Assembly (NCBI GenBank): GCA_964510375.1
Contig: CAZEBR010000022.1
Span: 1 to 27,604, forward strand
DNA from: CAYLJV01 sp964510375
GTDB taxonomy: Archaea > Hadarchaeota > Hadarchaeia > Hadarchaeales > JAGGTB01
Reading direction: 5' to 3'
Length of the DNA: 27,604 bases
In this document: piece after piece, positions 15,601 to 23,791 of the stretch
Numbering within the stretch: the stretch's first letter is position 1
Layout: every line of letters begins with the position of its first letter
The notes under the pieces: generated by a model
The model's input: the letters and a program-made list of their open reading frames with translations, nothing else
The model's database searches: none
What the model was told of the DNA's origin: nothing
Translations under genes and position numbers: made by a program

Positions 15601-17016
15601 CTATTTGCCCACATCATCCCTGTAGGCCATGAAGCTGAAGAAGACGCCTCCGCCGTCGCCACCCTCCAAGTCCGAGTAAGTCTTTTCTCTGGCCCCCTCC
15701 AGGGTGTCGCCCGTGTTGGTGAAGTTAAGGCCCCTTCCTCCCCTCGTCCTGACGTTTCCCTGATGAAGATCGGTGCCGTTATGGTAGACCGTTCCGTCGA
15801 CGTATTCACCGATTCCCTCCTCGCCGATTCTTTTTTTCTTCTCCCCCTTCACGAATATTGGCTGCTTGCTGTAGTAGTCTCCCGGATAGCCCGCGTGGTC
15901 CCCGACCGGCTTTCCGTTCTCCCAGGGGCGTCCGCTGACGGCGCATACGCCGACGCAGTACTCTCGGCTCCATTTTATCTCGGTATCATCCAAATTCTTG
16001 TTCACGACCGATTCGTAAATCTCATACATGTCGGACTGGAGGCGGGGTAGCCTTGCCTGGGCCTCAGGATCGCCGTCCCTGACGTTAATTTCCAAAACGT
16101 AAGGCTGAAATTCTCCATTCTCCTCCACGGCCATCAAAACGAAATGCAATATGCCCTGATACTCCTCGTCGAGGTTTTCGACCGTCGGCTCAGCTATTTG
16201 GTTCATTATCTTATCGGTCAACTTTTCGCCCATCTCCTCGGGCGAATAGGCACCCATGCCCCCGGTATTGGGATTGATTCCGTCGAAGTACTTCTCGATG
16301 AACGGATGCTCGGGATCCTCGTACCTTCGCTTGTAATCCCGAGCGGTGCCGAAGGGCCTGATCGAATCGCCGTCCGTGATAGCAAAGAACGAAATCTCGT
16401 GACCGTCAAGTTTCTCCTCCACCTCAATTCTCTCACCAGCGTCCTCGAACTTTTCGTTGAACTCCTCGCCGCCTATCCTGTCTATGGCGGTCAGAGTCTC
16501 CTCCAGAGAATCGCAGACGAAAGCTCCCTTACCGGCAGCTATCCCGTCTGCCTTCGGGACCAAGTCCTTGTCGGGATTTTCCCGGTAGAACTCCCTCGCC
16601 CATTCTTTGGCCGCCTCGGGATCTTCGAAGTTGGCGTACTCCGGAATCGGAACACCTATAGAACTCAAGTAATCCTTGGTATCGCATTTGGACGTCTCGA
16701 GGAAGGCCGCCTCCTCGGTCGGTCCGACTATGGGGATATCGGTACGGGACCTGAACTCGTTCACGATGCCCGCAGAAATCCAGCCCTCCGGGCCGGGAAC
16801 GGCAAGATCTATTCCCCTTTCCTCGGCCTTCTCTATTATTTCACCAATTCTGGCCCCTCTTCCCTCCTCCTCAAGAGGGATTCGCTTCCCCCCGTACTCG
16901 TGAATACCCGCATTGCCCGGCGTGACAAAAACATCGTGCACTCTCTCGCTTTTTGAGAATGCGTGCGCCATGGCGTTTCCCCTTCCGCCGCCATCTATGA
17001 CGAGGACTTTAACCAT
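15601..17016 (-). CDS. purD: Phosphoribosylamine-glycine ligase (GAR synthetase)
   Basis: ATP-grasp enzyme making GAR from phosphoribosylamine and glycine. VIDGGGRGNAMAHAF and VTPGNAGI at the N-terminus correspond to the GGGGREHAL and PGNxG motifs; LVPKADGIAAGKGAFV is the ATP-grasp loop; RDYKRRYE, NPNTGGMGAYSP and LEINVRDGDPEAQARLP are further signatures. At 471 residues it is longer than the ~430 bacterial form, with acidic insertions. ATG at 17016 lies five bases after the purF stop, so purF-purD are cotranscribed and perform the first two pathway steps together. Its 3' end faces purQ. Confidence 0.95.
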   Translation of the reverse strand: MVKVLVIDGGGRGNAMAHAFSKSERVHDVFVTPGNAGIHEYGGKRIPLEEEGRGARIGEIIEKAEERGIDLAVPGPEGWISAGIVNEFRSRTDIPIVGPTEEAAFLETSKCDTKDYLSSIGVPIPEYANFEDPEAAKEWAREFYRENPDKDLVPKADGIAAGKGAFVCDSLEETLTAIDRIGGEEFNEKFEDAGERIEVEEKLDGHEISFFAITDGDSIRPFGTARDYKRRYEDPEHPFIEKYFDGINPNTGGMGAYSPEEMGEKLTDKIMNQIAEPTVENLDEEYQGILHFVLMAVEENGEFQPYVLEINVRDGDPEAQARLPRLQSDMYEIYESVVNKNLDDTEIKWSREYCVGVCAVSGRPWENGKPVGDHAGYPGDYYSKQPIFVKGEKKKRIGEEGIGEYVDGTVYHNGTDLHQGNVRTRGGRGLNFTNTGDTLEGAREKTYSDLEGGDGGGVFFSFMAYRDDVGK

Positions 17017-17021
17017 CCTAT

Positions 17022-18491
17022 CTACCTTTCGTATATCCTTCCGGACTCGTTCTTTCCCTTTTCGAACTCGGCCTTAAACTTTTCCGCAATTTTCTGTGCC
17101 CGGGGGGTTGGGTACTGATTAGTTATGCATCCTAGGCACAGCTCATCCCTGTCCAGCCCAGTGGCCCTGATGAATCCTTCCATGGACTGGTAGTTCACGC
17201 TGTCAACCCCTATCTCCTCGGCTATCTCTTCGGGCGTGTGGTCCGAGCCTATCAACTCGTCGTAAGTCGTCATGTCGATACCGTAAAAACAGGGAGAAAT
17301 AATCCTGGGAAAGGTTACGTAAAGGTGAATATCCCCGACTCCCGCCCTCTTCATCTTCCTCACGACCCTCTTAGAGGTGCTACCCCTCACTATGCTGTCC
17401 TCCGCAATCGCGACGTCTTTTCCCTCGATCCTGCCCCAGTCGACGTTTATTTTCTTGTCTATAATTTCGCCCCGCTTGTCCGAGGGAGAAATGAAGGACC
17501 TGCTCGTGACGTACCTGTGCTTCCTCAGGGCCCTCTCCCAGGGAAGTCCCGTTTCGATGTGAAGGCCGTAGGCCGCATCGTTAGCCGTCTTAGGGATGCA
17601 GACGATTATGTCGGCCTTATCGGTGATATCGGGATTCTCTCTGGCCAGATTTTTCCCGAATTCTTCCCTGACCTTGTATACGGGCTTACCATTGAATATG
17701 GCATCGGGACGCGCAAAATAAGCGTATTCGAACGAGCAGAAAGCCCTTCTGTCGCTCTCCACCACCTGATTCTTCTCAAGACCATCCTCATCGAGAATCA
17801 AAATCTCGCCGGGCTTGACCTCGTCGATGTAATCCATCCCGTTTATCGTGAGTCCCACGCTTTCGGAGGAGACTCCGTATATCCCCTTTTCGGGACTTCG
17901 ACCGTAACATAGGGGTTTTATCCCGTAGGAATCGCGAAACGCGAAAAGCCTGCCCGAATCGTCCAGTCCTACGACGGAAAAAGATCCCTCTATATCCTCC
18001 ATACACAGCTTCGCACCGGACACCAAACCGTCCCTCTCGTAGCCCTCCAAGAATTTCTTTGCTAGAAGCTCGGTGTCGGAAGTAGAGGAAATAGATCCAA
18101 ACTTTTCCTCGAGCTCCTCTCTGAGCTCGGTGTTATTCACCAAGTTTCCATTGTAACCTATCGCAATCTTGAAACCGTCCGCCTCGACGACGCAGGGTTG
18201 GACGTCCTCCCAAGGATTATCCTTGTCCCCGGAGGTAGCGTATCTTACGTGGCCGATTCCCACGTTGCCCTTCAAATCATTGAACTCACCGTTCGATTGA
18301 TTTTGAGAAACTGGTAGAAGCCCCATCCCCTTGGAACATTGAAAATCATCCTCATAGGTGAGAAATCCATATGACTGGTGACCCCGGTGATTCTGAGAGA
18401 TCATGCCCCAGTACAGGAGAGAGACAACATCACGGCTCTCGTAATCATAGGCGCCGAACAGTCCACACGATTCTCTCAGCCGTTCCGTCAT
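17022..18491 (-). CDS. purF: Amidophosphoribosyltransferase
   Basis: Commits PRPP to purines by forming phosphoribosylamine from PRPP and glutamine. Ntn glutaminase nucleophile Cys9 (RESCGLFGAYDY), preceded by an eight-residue segment that must be processed off. NHRGHQSYG, IGHVRYATSG and GYNGNLVNN belong to the glutaminase domain; AIAEDSIVRGSTSKR is the PRPP loop. Cys residues in RRAFCSFEYAYFARPD, FPRIISPCFYGID and ELCLGC match the [4Fe-4S] ligands of the Bacillus-type enzyme, so an oxygen-sensitive cluster is expected. No Shine-Dalgarno is evident before ATG at 18491, suggesting a leaderless transcript. purD follows directly. Confidence 0.96.
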   Translation of the reverse strand: MTERLRESCGLFGAYDYESRDVVSLLYWGMISQNHRGHQSYGFLTYEDDFQCSKGMGLLPVSQNQSNGEFNDLKGNVGIGHVRYATSGDKDNPWEDVQPCVVEADGFKIAIGYNGNLVNNTELREELEEKFGSISSTSDTELLAKKFLEGYERDGLVSGAKLCMEDIEGSFSVVGLDDSGRLFAFRDSYGIKPLCYGRSPEKGIYGVSSESVGLTINGMDYIDEVKPGEILILDEDGLEKNQVVESDRRAFCSFEYAYFARPDAIFNGKPVYKVREEFGKNLARENPDITDKADIIVCIPKTANDAAYGLHIETGLPWERALRKHRYVTSRSFISPSDKRGEIIDKKINVDWGRIEGKDVAIAEDSIVRGSTSKRVVRKMKRAGVGDIHLYVTFPRIISPCFYGIDMTTYDELIGSDHTPEEIAEEIGVDSVNYQSMEGFIRATGLDRDELCLGCITNQYPTPRAQKIAEKFKAEFEKGKNESGRIYER

Positions 18492-18592
18492 TAAATTATC
18501 GGTTTTTTTGATGTGCTAAAAATGTTTTCTAACAAGATACTTTGGCAATAGAGAGAAATTACTTGGTTTTTCAGGTCGGCAAACTCCAAGTG

Positions 18593-19069
18593 TCAACCGA
18601 CCTTCGAATCGCTTTCTTCAACCTTTCTTTTCAGATCGTCTCGGTAGGAAGAGATCTTTTCCGAAAGATCCGAATCCGAAAGTGCCAAAATTTTGGACGC
18701 AGCCAGCGCAGCATTTTTTGGATCCAGAACTACCATCGGTCCGACCCCGCTAGGCATCCTGAGAGAGGAAAACACATCTGCACCCGAGAACTTATCCGAA
18801 TAGGGAGGGCAGGCTATGACTGGAAAGCTGGTGTTGGCGTCGATAAAGCCCGACAGAGCGTTCGAACGGCCCGCAACCGTCAGGTATACGATATTCTCCT
18901 CTTCCTCGTACCCTTGGATGATATCCAGAGCTTTTTCGGGGGTTTTGTGAGCTGAGGCGACCCTCAAATCGTAGTCAATGCTGAACTCCTCGAGTAAATC
19001 GATAGCTTTCCTCGTAAAATCGAGGTCCTTTCCCGAACCCATTACTATGACAACTTTGGACTCCGCCAT
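18593..19069 (-). CDS. purE: AIR carboxylase, class II PurE-like
   Basis: 158 residues, single PurE domain. The order is VVIVMGSGKDLDF, LRVASAHKTPEK (His41), VAGRSNALSGFIDANTSFPVIACPP, then ADVFSSLRMPSGVGPMVVLDPKNAALAASKILAL. The AGRSN segment, the NTSFPVIACPP stretch and the SSLRMPSG stretch follow class II (AIR carboxylase, as in animals and Treponema). Class I N5-CAIR mutase has GGAAHLPGM and SAHRTP instead. A class II enzyme uses CO2 directly and needs no PurK, and none is seen here. ATG at 19069 follows GGGATC; ATTTATAG at 19092-19099 (TATAAAT on the minus strand) could be its TATA box. It lies about 100 bases upstream of purF on the same strand. Confidence 0.9.
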   Translation of the reverse strand: MAESKVVIVMGSGKDLDFTRKAIDLLEEFSIDYDLRVASAHKTPEKALDIIQGYEEEENIVYLTVAGRSNALSGFIDANTSFPVIACPPYSDKFSGADVFSSLRMPSGVGPMVVLDPKNAALAASKILALSDSDLSEKISSYRDDLKRKVEESDSKVG

Positions 19070-19134
19070 TTTTGATCCCGAATAGAAGTTGATTTATAGA
19101 ATTTTAAAATTGTCCGTCTTTCCTGCGAAAGAAG

Positions 19135-20148
19135 TCATAAAGCTTCTTTTATATCCTTCATTACCTCGTCGAGGGCCCTGACATCAAAGAACTTCTCGCC
19201 GGTATACCTATTAGCTCCCGCCTGATACATTTCGCTGACCAAATCCTCGATCCCGAGCTCCCTCGGACTCAGTTCCACCAGATCCTTCCACTGTTCAATC
19301 CCCTCGGTCCTCGCCCTTTCCTTGGCCTCCTTCACTTCTTCGACCCAGTTGGGCTGATTCCGCTTGTAAGCCTGCCTTAGCACCTCCTTGCTAACTTGGG
19401 TCCCGTCGATAGTGAACCTGTTCTCGTCAAAGGTCCCTGCAACGTCTCCAACAATTACTTCACCGTCCACGTAAAGGAACTCCAGCTTTCCGTCGTCGTG
19501 TCTCATGCCGACTTCTTCCGCCCTCTCAGTTATTATTCTGTTTGCACTCCCCGCAATTTCGTAAATTCTGTCGATGGACATCCCAGAAATTCTCTCGGCC
19601 TCTTCGTCGTCGATGTACCTATCCTGTTCCTCCAGCTTTGTCGAGGACTCTATGATGGGATCTTCCAGCGACACGGGTGTTTCAGGCCACTCCTCCATCT
19701 CCAACCCTAGTTCTTCCGGGGAATACCTCCCCCTGGCGGACGATCCTATGGGAATCCTGTTTCTGAAAATGACTTCAAGAGGTATTAGATAATTCGAGAC
19801 GGTGGGATCCCTAAACTCGGAGTAATCGTAACTACCGTCCCTGAACTCGGGTTCCATGACGTTCACCAGCTCCACGTGCATCTCGGACGAAGGTCCTTCC
19901 AGCTCGCTAAGCCCCTTGACCTCGCCGTTCTCTTCCATCCCGAGGTAGTGAGTGTTTAAATCGTTCTCCTCGAACATTTCGAAGGTATAGGCCCCCATCA
20001 TCGCAAGGACTTCTCCCTTCCTGTCAATCTCGAAGGGCATCTCCCCCCAGTCGAAAACCGAATACCTGTCGGAAAATCGGAAGATCCCGCGACCGGTCGA
20101 TTCGGAGGTCGGAGGTTCCACCACCTCAAGGTCCTTTACGCTTCCCAT
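19135..20148 (-). CDS. purC: SAICAR synthetase, haloarchaeal-type
   Basis: Ligates aspartate to CAIR to give SAICAR. 337 residues, the long form. GRGIFRFSDRYSVFDWGEMPFEI opens the ATP-binding domain; YLIPLEVIFRNRIPIGSSARGR and ESSTKLEEQDRYIDDEEA follow; VGDVAGTFDENRFTIDGTQVSKEVLRQAYK is the late motif. These stretches resemble the haloarchaeal protein as I recall it more than the short bacterial type, which suggests shared ancestry or transfer with Halobacteria. ATG at 20148 has a near-leaderless promoter (AATTTAATT about 30 bases upstream on the minus strand). Divergent from purP. Confidence 0.94.
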   Translation of the reverse strand: MGSVKDLEVVEPPTSESTGRGIFRFSDRYSVFDWGEMPFEIDRKGEVLAMMGAYTFEMFEENDLNTHYLGMEENGEVKGLSELEGPSSEMHVELVNVMEPEFRDGSYDYSEFRDPTVSNYLIPLEVIFRNRIPIGSSARGRYSPEELGLEMEEWPETPVSLEDPIIESSTKLEEQDRYIDDEEAERISGMSIDRIYEIAGSANRIITERAEEVGMRHDDGKLEFLYVDGEVIVGDVAGTFDENRFTIDGTQVSKEVLRQAYKRNQPNWVEEVKEAKERARTEGIEQWKDLVELSPRELGIEDLVSEMYQAGANRYTGEKFFDVRALDEVMKDIKEAL

Positions 20149-20249
20149 CGTATCATCTTACGTTTTTTCACTGTCCAATTAAATTCCCCGGGACGAGAGT
20201 TCTTACAAAATGATTTAATTCCCGCCGGCCTAACCACACACGAACGAGC
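20149..20249. promoter_or_regulatory. Divergent promoters of purC and purP
   Basis: Two matching TATA-like elements: AATTAAATT at 20178-20186, read as AATTTAATT toward purC, and ATTTAATT at 20213-20220 toward purP. Each sits about 30-37 bases from its start codon, so both transcripts would carry leaders of only a few bases. Neither start has a convincing Shine-Dalgarno sequence. The shared spacing suggests coordinated expression of these two steps. Confidence 0.5.
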
Positions 20250-21362
20250 ATGATCGAAAGGGACGAGATACAAGATACGTTATCCAAATACGAGAGGGAC
20301 GACACAACGCTGGGAATCCTCACCTCACACTCGGCGCTCCAGCTCATTCACGGGGCCAAGTTGGAGGGTTTCAAAACCATCGGGATATGCCCGAAGGAAA
20401 GAAAGAGGGCCTACAGCGCATTTCCGAAGGCAAAACCCGACGAGTTTTTGATGGTCGACGAGTTCAAAGACGTTCTTAACGAGGAGAATCAAGAAAAACT
20501 CCTGGAAGAGAACACGATAATTCTGCCCCACGGATCATTCGTGGAGTACGTTGGAGCTGAAAACCTTCTCCAAGAGTTCGAAGTACCCGTTTTCGGAAAC
20601 AGGAACTCTCTGAAGTGGGAGGGCAGCCGGGAAAAGCAGAAGGAGTGGCTCGAGAGGGCAGGGATAAAAGTCCCAAAAATCTTCGACGACCCTTCCGAGG
20701 TGGACGAGTCCGATTCGAAGGCTTTCGTCAAGTTCAGCGGGGCAAAGGGAGGAAGGGGTTTTTTCACTGCAAATTCCTCGCAAGAAATTGAAAAAAAGCT
20801 CGAAGAAAAAATAGAAAAGGGCCTCATCGCCGAGGAGGACGCAGAAAATATTACCATTCAAGAATTCACCCCGGGGATAAGGTACTACCCCCATTACTTC
20901 CACTCCATGACGGACAAGAGGGGTGCGGAGGTCGAAGACGGCGCAATAGAGATCCTGGGAATGGACCGTAGGGTCGAACCGATCGACGAAAGCTACAGGG
21001 GGTTGCCCGACGTGCCGGAGGAATTCTTCGACTACACCGTCACGGGAAACGAACCCCTCGTCATAAGGGAAAAGCTACTCGTCGACCTTATAGAGATGGG
21101 AACTAACGTCGTGGAGACCGCAAAGGAACTGTTCCCTCCAGGAATACCCGGGCCCTTCTGCCTCGAAACGATCTACCACCCGAATAGAGGTTTCACCACA
21201 TTCGAAATCTCCGGCAGGATTGTCGCGGGAACCAACCTCTTCCCAATGGGATCCCCTTACTCCACCTACTACTTCGACGAGCCCATGTCAACCGGCAGGA
21301 GAATAGCAAGAGAAATTAAGGACGCCATGAATAAGAATAAACTGGACAAGATAATCTATTAG
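20250..21362 (+). CDS. purP: FAICAR synthetase PurP (formate-dependent)
   Basis: Archaeal ATP-grasp ligase that formylates AICAR with formate and ATP to FAICAR, replacing the transformylase half of PurH. 370 residues. LGILTSHSALQLIHGAKLEGF is the AICAR-binding N-terminus; LPHGSFVEYVG follows. FVKFSGAKGGRGFF is the glycine-rich ATP-grasp loop, intact here. QEFTPGIRYYPHYFHS and EILGMDRRVEPIDE are the substrate and metal-binding strands; FEISGRIVAGTNLFPMGSPYS ends the fold. ATG at 20250. A second, divergent copy follows 10 bases after the stop. Confidence 0.95.
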   Translation: MIERDEIQDTLSKYERDDTTLGILTSHSALQLIHGAKLEGFKTIGICPKERKRAYSAFPKAKPDEFLMVDEFKDVLNEENQEKLLEENTIILPHGSFVEYVGAENLLQEFEVPVFGNRNSLKWEGSREKQKEWLERAGIKVPKIFDDPSEVDESDSKAFVKFSGAKGGRGFFTANSSQEIEKKLEEKIEKGLIAEEDAENITIQEFTPGIRYYPHYFHSMTDKRGAEVEDGAIEILGMDRRVEPIDESYRGLPDVPEEFFDYTVTGNEPLVIREKLLVDLIEMGTNVVETAKELFPPGIPGPFCLETIYHPNRGFTTFEISGRIVAGTNLFPMGSPYSTYYFDEPMSTGRRIAREIKDAMNKNKLDKIIY

Positions 21363-21372
21363 GCCTAATAAA

Positions 21373-22581
21373 ATGTCCCGAAAAGAAATAGAAAAGTCAG
21401 AAGCTGAGGAAATCGCCTCGGGATACAATATCGACGACGTGACAATAGGAATATTTGGCTCTCACTCCGCCCTGCCGATAGGGTACGCGGCCAAGAAGGC
21501 CGGCTTCGACACCATGCTTTTTTCCAAAAAGGGCAGGGAGAAGACCTACGCCAAGTACAACGACGTCCTCTACGACGAAATACTGGTGCTCGACGAATGG
21601 AATGAAATGCTGGAAGAAGAGAACCAGGAAATGATGAGAAAAAACAACGTGGTCTTCGTGCCCAACAGATCCTTCGTGGTCTACGTCGGTCTCGAGGAGA
21701 TAGAGACCGAATTTAAGGTTCCGATTTACGGATCCAGAAAGCTTTTCCGGGCTGAGGAAAGGACCGCCTCGCCCCCGAGGAACCAGTACCACTTAATGGA
21801 CGAGGCCGGGGTAAGGAAGCCGAAGCTCTTCGAAGATCCCGATGAGATCGACCGGTTGTGCGTCGTGAAGGTTCACCAGAAGGAAAATCCTCTCGAAAGG
21901 GCCTACTTCTACCCGAGCAGTCCCGAGGAGTACTACGAGATGGCCGAGGAAAAGGTCGAGTCCGGAGAGATAAGCGAGGAGGGGCTCGAAGAGGCCGCCA
22001 TCGAGGAATTCGTGATCGGCCCCATGTTGAACGCGAACTTCCATTCCTACGGGTTGAACCTCGCCGACTCGTGCTCGAGCTTCTCCAACGACATAGACTT
22101 GGTCGGATTCAGCGATCGGGAGCAGACAAACGAGACCGCCTACAGGAGCCTGCCGGCCGAGCTTCAATTGGAACTCTCCGAGAGAGAATTCCAGAGGACC
22201 AACGAGGAGATCTGTCACCAAGGAAAGACGCTCAGGGAATCAAAAATTGAGATGGTATACGAGACCGCCGAGAATATCACCGATACGCTGAAGGATAAGG
22301 TTCCTCCCGGAATGATAGGACCCATCGGAATACAGGGAGCGGTTCCCACCGACGAGGATAACAGACCCGAGTTCGTGGTGTTCGACCTCAGCTTCAGGGT
22401 ACCGGGCGACCCTGCCATGGGACCGACATCGCCGTACTTGAGGTACCTCGACGCGAAACACTTCGAAATATACGAGGATTTCATGTCACCCCAGTGGGAA
22501 ATAGAGAGTCCCCTCGACCTGTCCATGATGGAGATAAAGAGGGCGGCATTCGAAAAAGATCTGGATAAAATCGTTACCTGA
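21373..22581 (+). CDS. PurP paralogue without glycine-rich loop
   Basis: 402 residues, clearly related to the preceding PurP: IGIFGSHSALPIGYAAKKAGF matches its N-terminus, VPNRSFVVYVG matches LPHGSFVEYVG, EFVIGPMLNANFHSY matches EFTPGIRYYPHYFHS, GFSDREQTNETAYRSLPA matches GMDRRVEPIDESYRGLPD. The glycine-rich GAKGGRGFF is replaced by HQKENPLERAYF, so nucleotide handling should differ. Multiple PurP groups are known in archaea and the role of the non-canonical ones is not settled. It may be a partner subunit or act on a related step; no IMP cyclohydrolase is present nearby. ATG at 21373, cotranscribed with purP. A hairpin element lies 47 bases downstream. Confidence 0.85.
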   Translation: MSRKEIEKSEAEEIASGYNIDDVTIGIFGSHSALPIGYAAKKAGFDTMLFSKKGREKTYAKYNDVLYDEILVLDEWNEMLEEENQEMMRKNNVVFVPNRSFVVYVGLEEIETEFKVPIYGSRKLFRAEERTASPPRNQYHLMDEAGVRKPKLFEDPDEIDRLCVVKVHQKENPLERAYFYPSSPEEYYEMAEEKVESGEISEEGLEEAAIEEFVIGPMLNANFHSYGLNLADSCSSFSNDIDLVGFSDREQTNETAYRSLPAELQLELSEREFQRTNEEICHQGKTLRESKIEMVYETAENITDTLKDKVPPGMIGPIGIQGAVPTDEDNRPEFVVFDLSFRVPGDPAMGPTSPYLRYLDAKHFEIYEDFMSPQWEIESPLDLSMMEIKRAAFEKDLDKIVT

Positions 22582-22628
22582 GAGCTCACCAATATTACTC
22601 CGAAACTAAAATTCGGGCTCTTAAGGAA

Positions 22629-22656
22629 TTTTTTTGTTATGGGTGTAACAAAAAAA
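22629..22656 (+). repeat. Dispersed hairpin element, copy 2
   Basis: Seven T, GTTA, loop TGGGTG, TAAC, seven A: an 11-base perfect inverted repeat, the longest of four copies. It lies between the convergent 3' ends of the PurP paralogue and minD. T runs on both strands could end transcription in either direction. Confidence 0.9.
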
Positions 22657-22676
22657 CTGGGCGTTAAGTTCTCACG

Positions 22677-22688
22677 TACCGATCGGTA
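22677..22688. repeat. 12-base perfect palindrome TACCGATCGGTA
   Basis: A single perfect palindrome 20 bases beyond hairpin element copy 2, between convergent genes. It is not near a start codon, so an operator role is not obvious. It may be chance, a restriction/modification-type site or a protein-binding site. Confidence 0.4.
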
Positions 22689-22767
22689 GAGTCGGTTAAT
22701 TTGATCCGTTTCAAAAACATGAAAATTCGACGATACGATACGAAAGATTCTCAGTTGGCCTCTAAAT

Positions 22768-23595
22768 TCAATCGCTTCGATGGCCGGTCAGGGCGCGGGA
22801 AAGCCTTTCGACGGTCTGATCGATTTCCTCGCTCTCGTAGGGTTCATATGGAAGGTCGGATTCTCCTGCCACTATACCGGCGAGCTCGTGAACGGATCTG
22901 GACGCAGGACAATCCGGAGCGTAAACGGTGACAGGGACCTCCTCCCTCTCGGCCCTCTGAACCGTCTCATCCTCGGGAATTTCCGAAATCACGGCGACCG
23001 AGCCGAGCGTCTCCCCCATGAAATTCTCTATTTCGTTGCGAGAGACGTCGGAAGACCTTCCAACCCTGTTGACCACCAGACCTCGAGTCCAAGTGTCCAC
23101 GACGCTCGCAAGACGCACCGTTTTGTACACGTCTACTAAGCTCGAGTAATTGGGGTTGGTGACGGGAATCATCTCACGGGCGGCCGCTATGGAGATTATG
23201 GTGGTGTCGGTCAGTCCCGCGGGCACGTCTATGAGGAGAAAATCCGTCCTTCGGAGGAGCTCCTCCACGACGGTCTCAACCCTATCGGAATCGACCTCGT
23301 CCAGAGTCTCGTGAACGTCCTCGAACCTGAAACCCGTGGGCATCACCTTCACGCCGTAGTCCTCGTAGAGCGCCTCATCCACCTCCGCATCGCCAGAAAT
23401 GACGTCCAAAAAGGTCACGGAAGGAGCCTTCAAACCCATGATTATCCCTAGGTTGGCCATCGCCAGATCGCCGTCTAGAATCGTAACGTCGTGACCCTCG
23501 TTCGAAAGCGCAATACCCAAATTCGCGGTAAGCGTCGTCTTTCCAGTGCCACCCTTACCGGAAGAGACGGCAATGGAACGAGCCCTGCTCCTCAT
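22768..23595 (-). CDS. minD: MinD/ParA-like P-loop ATPase
   Basis: Deviant Walker A ATPase of 275 residues: SSGKGGTGKTTLTANLG at residues 11-27, with the signature Lys before the Gly pair; DGDLAMANLGIIMGL is the switch I/A' region; FLLIDVPAGL is Walker B. Dimerisation on ATP and positioning of a membrane or envelope partner are typical of the family. Archaea often carry several MinD homologues with motility, chemosensory or unknown roles, and no partner is adjacent here. ATG at 23595 follows GGGAGAT. TTTTTATAAG on the minus strand (23636-23627) is a good TATA box. Confidence 0.92.
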   Translation of the reverse strand: MRSRARSIAVSSGKGGTGKTTLTANLGIALSNEGHDVTILDGDLAMANLGIIMGLKAPSVTFLDVISGDAEVDEALYEDYGVKVMPTGFRFEDVHETLDEVDSDRVETVVEELLRRTDFLLIDVPAGLTDTTIISIAAAREMIPVTNPNYSSLVDVYKTVRLASVVDTWTRGLVVNRVGRSSDVSRNEIENFMGETLGSVAVISEIPEDETVQRAEREEVPVTVYAPDCPASRSVHELAGIVAGESDLPYEPYESEEIDQTVERLSRALTGHRSD

Positions 23596-23626
23596 AAGGA
23601 TCTCCCTACAAAAATGGGCCGAAGGG

Positions 23627-23636
23627 CTTATAAAAA
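23627..23636 (-). promoter_or_regulatory. TATA box of minD
   Basis: TTTTTATAAG on the minus strand, about 35 bases upstream of the minD ATG, places the transcription start a few bases before the GGGAGAT ribosome-binding site. The clearest archaeal TATA box in the window. Confidence 0.6.
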
Positions 23637-23791
23637 TGAAAAACTACACGGCTATGGCAAAAAACCATCCACGTTTCTCGATTCTACCAAGCTTTCCGAG
23701 CCAAAATCTGAGGGGGGAAGTGAACCTTCGAACCTCTCACGCCCACGCTTATTTTTCCTTCCGCTCAAGCAATTTATTCCCGGTGACGTTG

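Noticed and set aside
16144..16956. 270-codon plus-strand ORF opposite purD
   Set aside because: Shadow of purD on the complementary strand. The purD frame carries all the family motifs.
18484..18491. purF missing its nucleophile because Cys is not residue 2
   Set aside because: An eight-residue propeptide before Cys9 is within the range for PurF proteins that are processed, and the CGLFG motif is intact.
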